7,551 nt of DNA from Gammaproteobacteria bacterium (lineage in GTDB: Bacteria; Pseudomonadota; Gammaproteobacteria; Chromatiales; Chromatiaceae), in the NCBI GenBank assembly GCA_019136395.1, contig JAGVUH010000367.1:1-7551 (forward strand), written 5' to 3'. The notes below the pieces were generated by a model, which worked only from the letters and a program-made list of their open reading frames with translations, did not search any database and was not told where the DNA came from. Shown here one piece after another: positions 5,843-7,551 of this stretch; position 1 is the stretch's first letter; every line of letters starts with the position of its first letter. Made by a program: the position numbers and the translations under genes.

Positions 5843-7156
5843 CTAACTACCAGATGAGGTAGGGCGTGGCCCAACCGCTTCCGGTAAGACGCTTGATCCA
5901 GCGGCAACCAAGGCCTCAAAGGTCTGCCATAGCGGCCCGAAGAGGATGAGCGCACCCCTTGCTGAACCGCCATGACCGATGACAGCGTCAAGCGAGCCAT
6001 CCCGATCCAAGTCAACAAGCCGCACCATCGCGGCAGCACCAGAACGCCCGGCGGGGATGAAACGCGACTCGGGTGCCGACTCCACCTTCCCGCCGCCCGG
6101 CAGCCGAATCAAAGCCACGCCGTTACCCGTAGCGACCAGCAAATAGCCCGCACCATCCCTATCCTTGCCATAAGCGAGATCGGCGATAACCTGCGCCGGA
6201 CGGCCGGAGGGTTCCACCGTAGTATATTGGATAGCCGGTCCTTCGGTAAAAACCCCCTTACCATCGTTATCGAGGATCTGGATGTACGCCCCCCGCTGGT
6301 CAGGTGATTTTTCTCCTTTTAAGTGACGGGTCGAAAAGGAAGACTGGGGTACCAGAATATCTAAATCCCCGTCCTGATCGACATCCGACACCCGCACTTG
6401 ATCGAACATAATTTTATTGGGAGATTGCCACAGGCGCTCGACGGCCGGGGTCTCACCCTGCTGTGGGTGGCGCACCCTCCATACGGTGTACATGGCGCTG
6501 TCGGCGAGGATAAGTTCGTCGATCTCATCGCCATCGACATCCGCGGCTATGATTGGCCCAAGACTGGACAAATTAGAGGGCAGGGTTATCGTGTGGGAAT
6601 AGGCTACTGTCCTTGCCAGGGGATTGAACCCCTCCATTATCAGCAGCAAGCCTGGGATGAAGGGAGCAGTAGCTAACCCCTGACCTGTGGGCCAGGAAAA
6701 GGTGGTCGAGTACCTTGGGGCCGGGGCACCAAATGCGAGGTCGAGTTCCAACCCGGTATCTTTGGTTCCGCCGTAAACTTGGAGTTGATTGAGACCTTCC
6801 GCGCTCATGAGATAACGATGCTTATCATCGGCTTGATCCGCCAGCCGGATGAAATTGCCAGGATGAAATCCCACCGCGTCAATTCTCGCCCCAGGCTCAA
6901 AATTCCTCGCCCTTCGTTGCGGGAATATTTGACTGAAGCTCTCTTCGTGAGATGTAAAAATTAGATCGGCCAAGCCATTGCCGCTGATATCGTCGGCGAG
7001 GATATCGAATACGTCCCCATCGAAGGCGAGACGTTGGCCATGCAATTCCAGAACCCGTTCGACATTGGAAACTCCTTCGCAGGCCGCCAAACCGCAAAGG
7101 CTGGCCAAGAGCAAGACAGGGTTACCAAACCAGTTTCGCATCTTCCGCATTTTCAC
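5843..7156 (-). CDS. FG-GAP/VCBS-repeat lipoprotein
   Basis: A 437-residue predicted lipoprotein with a beta-propeller-like body. Numbering is from the GTG at 7156. The ATG two codons later (7150) is better spaced from a weak TGAG site and may be the real start. Residues 1-25 are a lipoprotein signal (MRKMRNWFGNPVLLLASL, then CGLAAC) with lipobox LAAC and acylated Cys26; Glu at +2 would favour outer-membrane sorting. Calcium-loop repeats of the DxDxDGxxD type are at 56-64 (DISGNGLAD, weaker), 206-213 (DVDGDEID), 258-266 (DVDQDGDLD) and 382-390 (DLDRDGSLD), each followed by a hydrophobic strand such as LDILVP or LDAVIG. These mark FG-GAP/VCBS propeller blades, as in integrin-like and many bacterial surface proteins. 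It is the first gene of a minus-strand pair with the isomerase. Its ligand and precise role are not recognisable. Confidence 0.86.
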   Translation of the reverse strand: MKMRKMRNWFGNPVLLLASLCGLAACEGVSNVERVLELHGQRLAFDGDVFDILADDISGNGLADLIFTSHEESFSQIFPQRRARNFEPGARIDAVGFHPGNFIRLADQADDKHRYLMSAEGLNQLQVYGGTKDTGLELDLAFGAPAPRYSTTFSWPTGQGLATAPFIPGLLLIMEGFNPLARTVAYSHTITLPSNLSSLGPIIAADVDGDEIDELILADSAMYTVWRVRHPQQGETPAVERLWQSPNKIMFDQVRVSDVDQDGDLDILVPQSSFSTRHLKGEKSPDQRGAYIQILDNDGKGVFTEGPAIQYTTVEPSGRPAQVIADLAYGKDRDGAGYLLVATGNGVALIRLPGGGKVESAPESRFIPAGRSGAAAMVRLVDLDRDGSLDAVIGHGGSARGALILFGPLWQTFEALVAAGSSVLPEAVGPRPTSSGS

Positions 7157-7305
7157 GGCTCAATTACTTTAAGGGAATTAGCTGGTCATTTGGCTGAGAC
7201 AAGGCCCTGGGCCAGGGATACTCGCTGGCAAGGAGATTTGGTTTCAACGCCAAATTACCTCACACCGGACATTACTTCGCAGGACACAAACCCAAAAACC
7301 ACAGT

Positions 7306-7324
7306 TTTAACCTGGTAAGTTAAA
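7306..7324. promoter_or_regulatory. Inverted repeat TTTAAC-N7-GTTAAA, possible operator
   Basis: Perfect 6-bp arms TTTAAC (7306-7311) and GTTAAA (7319-7324) are separated by seven bases. It lies just downstream, on the minus strand, of a TATAAG box at 7335-7340, about where transcription toward the lipoprotein gene would begin. This is a typical place for a repressor site, but no regulator gene is visible and the role is inferred from position only. Confidence 0.3.
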
Positions 7325-7334
7325 GAGGGGGGGA

Positions 7335-7364
7335 CTTATAAAACTGAAGTTTAGCGGTCTTGAA
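7335..7364 (-). promoter_or_regulatory. Possible sigma70-type promoter for the lipoprotein/isomerase unit
   Basis: On the minus strand, TTCAAG (7364-7359) and TATAAG (7340-7335) are separated by 18 bases. TATAAG matches five of six bases of the -10 consensus; the -35 match is weak. The predicted start near 7328 would leave a leader of about 170 bases before the lipoprotein, containing a perfect palindrome CCCTGG-g-CCAGGG (7205-7217) and a hairpin ATTTGG-N8-CCAAAT (7236-7255). The 11-bp block AAACTTCAGTT directly upstream of the -10 is repeated in mirror orientation at 7481-7491. Confidence 0.33.
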
Positions 7365-7491
7365 AAGGTCTACCCTGGCAGAGACTTGGGGCCAAAATAT
7401 TTCGTTGGCGTTTGCGCCTAAGGTGGCAAACCCATCGAAAACTCCCCCCTCCTAGCCGCAGAATCCCCTCCAAAAGTGCAAAACTTCAGTT
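7342..7491. repeat. Inverted pair of 11-bp elements (AAACTTCAGTT) in intergenic DNA
   Basis: AACTGAAGTTT at 7342-7352 is the exact reverse complement of AAACTTCAGTT at 7481-7491, and both are bordered on the outside by a TTATA-type box. The outer edges are 150 bp apart. A GAGGGGGGGAC run at 7325-7335 and an ACTCCCCCCTC run at 7441-7451 add a further loose mirror match. The arrangement fits either two divergent promoters sharing one upstream control element, or the ends of a small non-coding inverted-repeat element. The core AAACT-ga-AGTTT is itself nearly palindromic, as a dimeric regulator site would be. Confidence 0.45.
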
Positions 7492-7532
7492 ATAAAATAC
7501 GGACTGGGAGATAAGCCAGCGGAAAGCTGGTC

Positions 7533-7551
7533 ATGTTGGATTACCGGCCTT
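7533..7551 (+). CDS. Possible start of a gene leaving the window
   Basis: ATG at 7533-7535 opens a frame reading MLDYRP to the end of the window. It is preceded by GGAAAG at 7521-7526, nine bases before the ATG when counted from GGA, and by a TATAAA box at 7491-7496, which would give a leader of roughly 30 bases. The upstream CCAGC-ggaaa-GCTGG (7516-7530) could fold over the ribosome site. Six codons are too few to identify a product; the call rests on the upstream signals only. Confidence 0.3.

Noticed and set aside
5972..6307. Plus-strand open frame of 111 codons.
   Set aside because: It is antisense to the repeat-containing lipoprotein, whose lipobox and calcium-loop motifs establish the real strand.

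Overview
The window looks like chromosomal DNA from a GC-rich gammaproteobacterium. The first 308 bases match the E. coli Tas C-terminus closely. The metal-transport and periplasmic chaperone genes are proteobacterial in style. The GC-rich, NCC/NCG-heavy codon use and gene mix would fit a purple-sulfur-type (Chromatiales-like) genome, but that placement is inference only.

Layout, left to right. (1) 1-308, plus: C-terminal part of a Tas-like NADP(H)-dependent aldo/keto reductase. (2) 461-1375, minus: a PfkB-family sugar kinase that resembles ketohexokinase, convergent with tas. (3) 1466-4311, plus: a complete three-gene high-affinity zinc/metal ABC importer in the order substrate-binding protein (ZnuA-like), ATPase (ZnuC-like), permease (ZnuB-like), divergent from the kinase. 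(4) 4312-4858: non-coding DNA holding a decayed IS701-type transposase fragment with in-frame stops and frameshifts. (5) 4859-7156, minus: a two-gene unit, in transcription order a lipoprotein with FG-GAP/VCBS-type calcium-loop repeats and then a secreted parvulin-type peptidyl-prolyl isomerase 18 nt downstream. (6) 7157-7532: AT-richer intergenic DNA with several dyads and an inverted pair of identical 11-bp elements, each leading into a -10-like box pointing outward. This suggests a divergent control region between the lipoprotein unit and a gene that probably begins near 7533 and leaves the window.

How the parts work together. The znu genes should make a periplasmic metal receptor with a His-rich loop, a membrane channel and its ATP motor. 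The lipoprotein and isomerase are both predicted to be exported and probably act together in the periplasm or at the outer membrane, where a foldase could assist a beta-propeller protein. The kinase and reductase are ordinary metabolic genes with no evident link to either system.

I did not find a CRISPR array, phage, toxin-antitoxin or defence system. The points most worth following are the unusual metal-site residue in the ZnuA-like protein, the lipoprotein/isomerase pair (whose isomerase lacks one of the two parvulin histidines), the degenerate transposase and the mirrored elements at 7342-7491.
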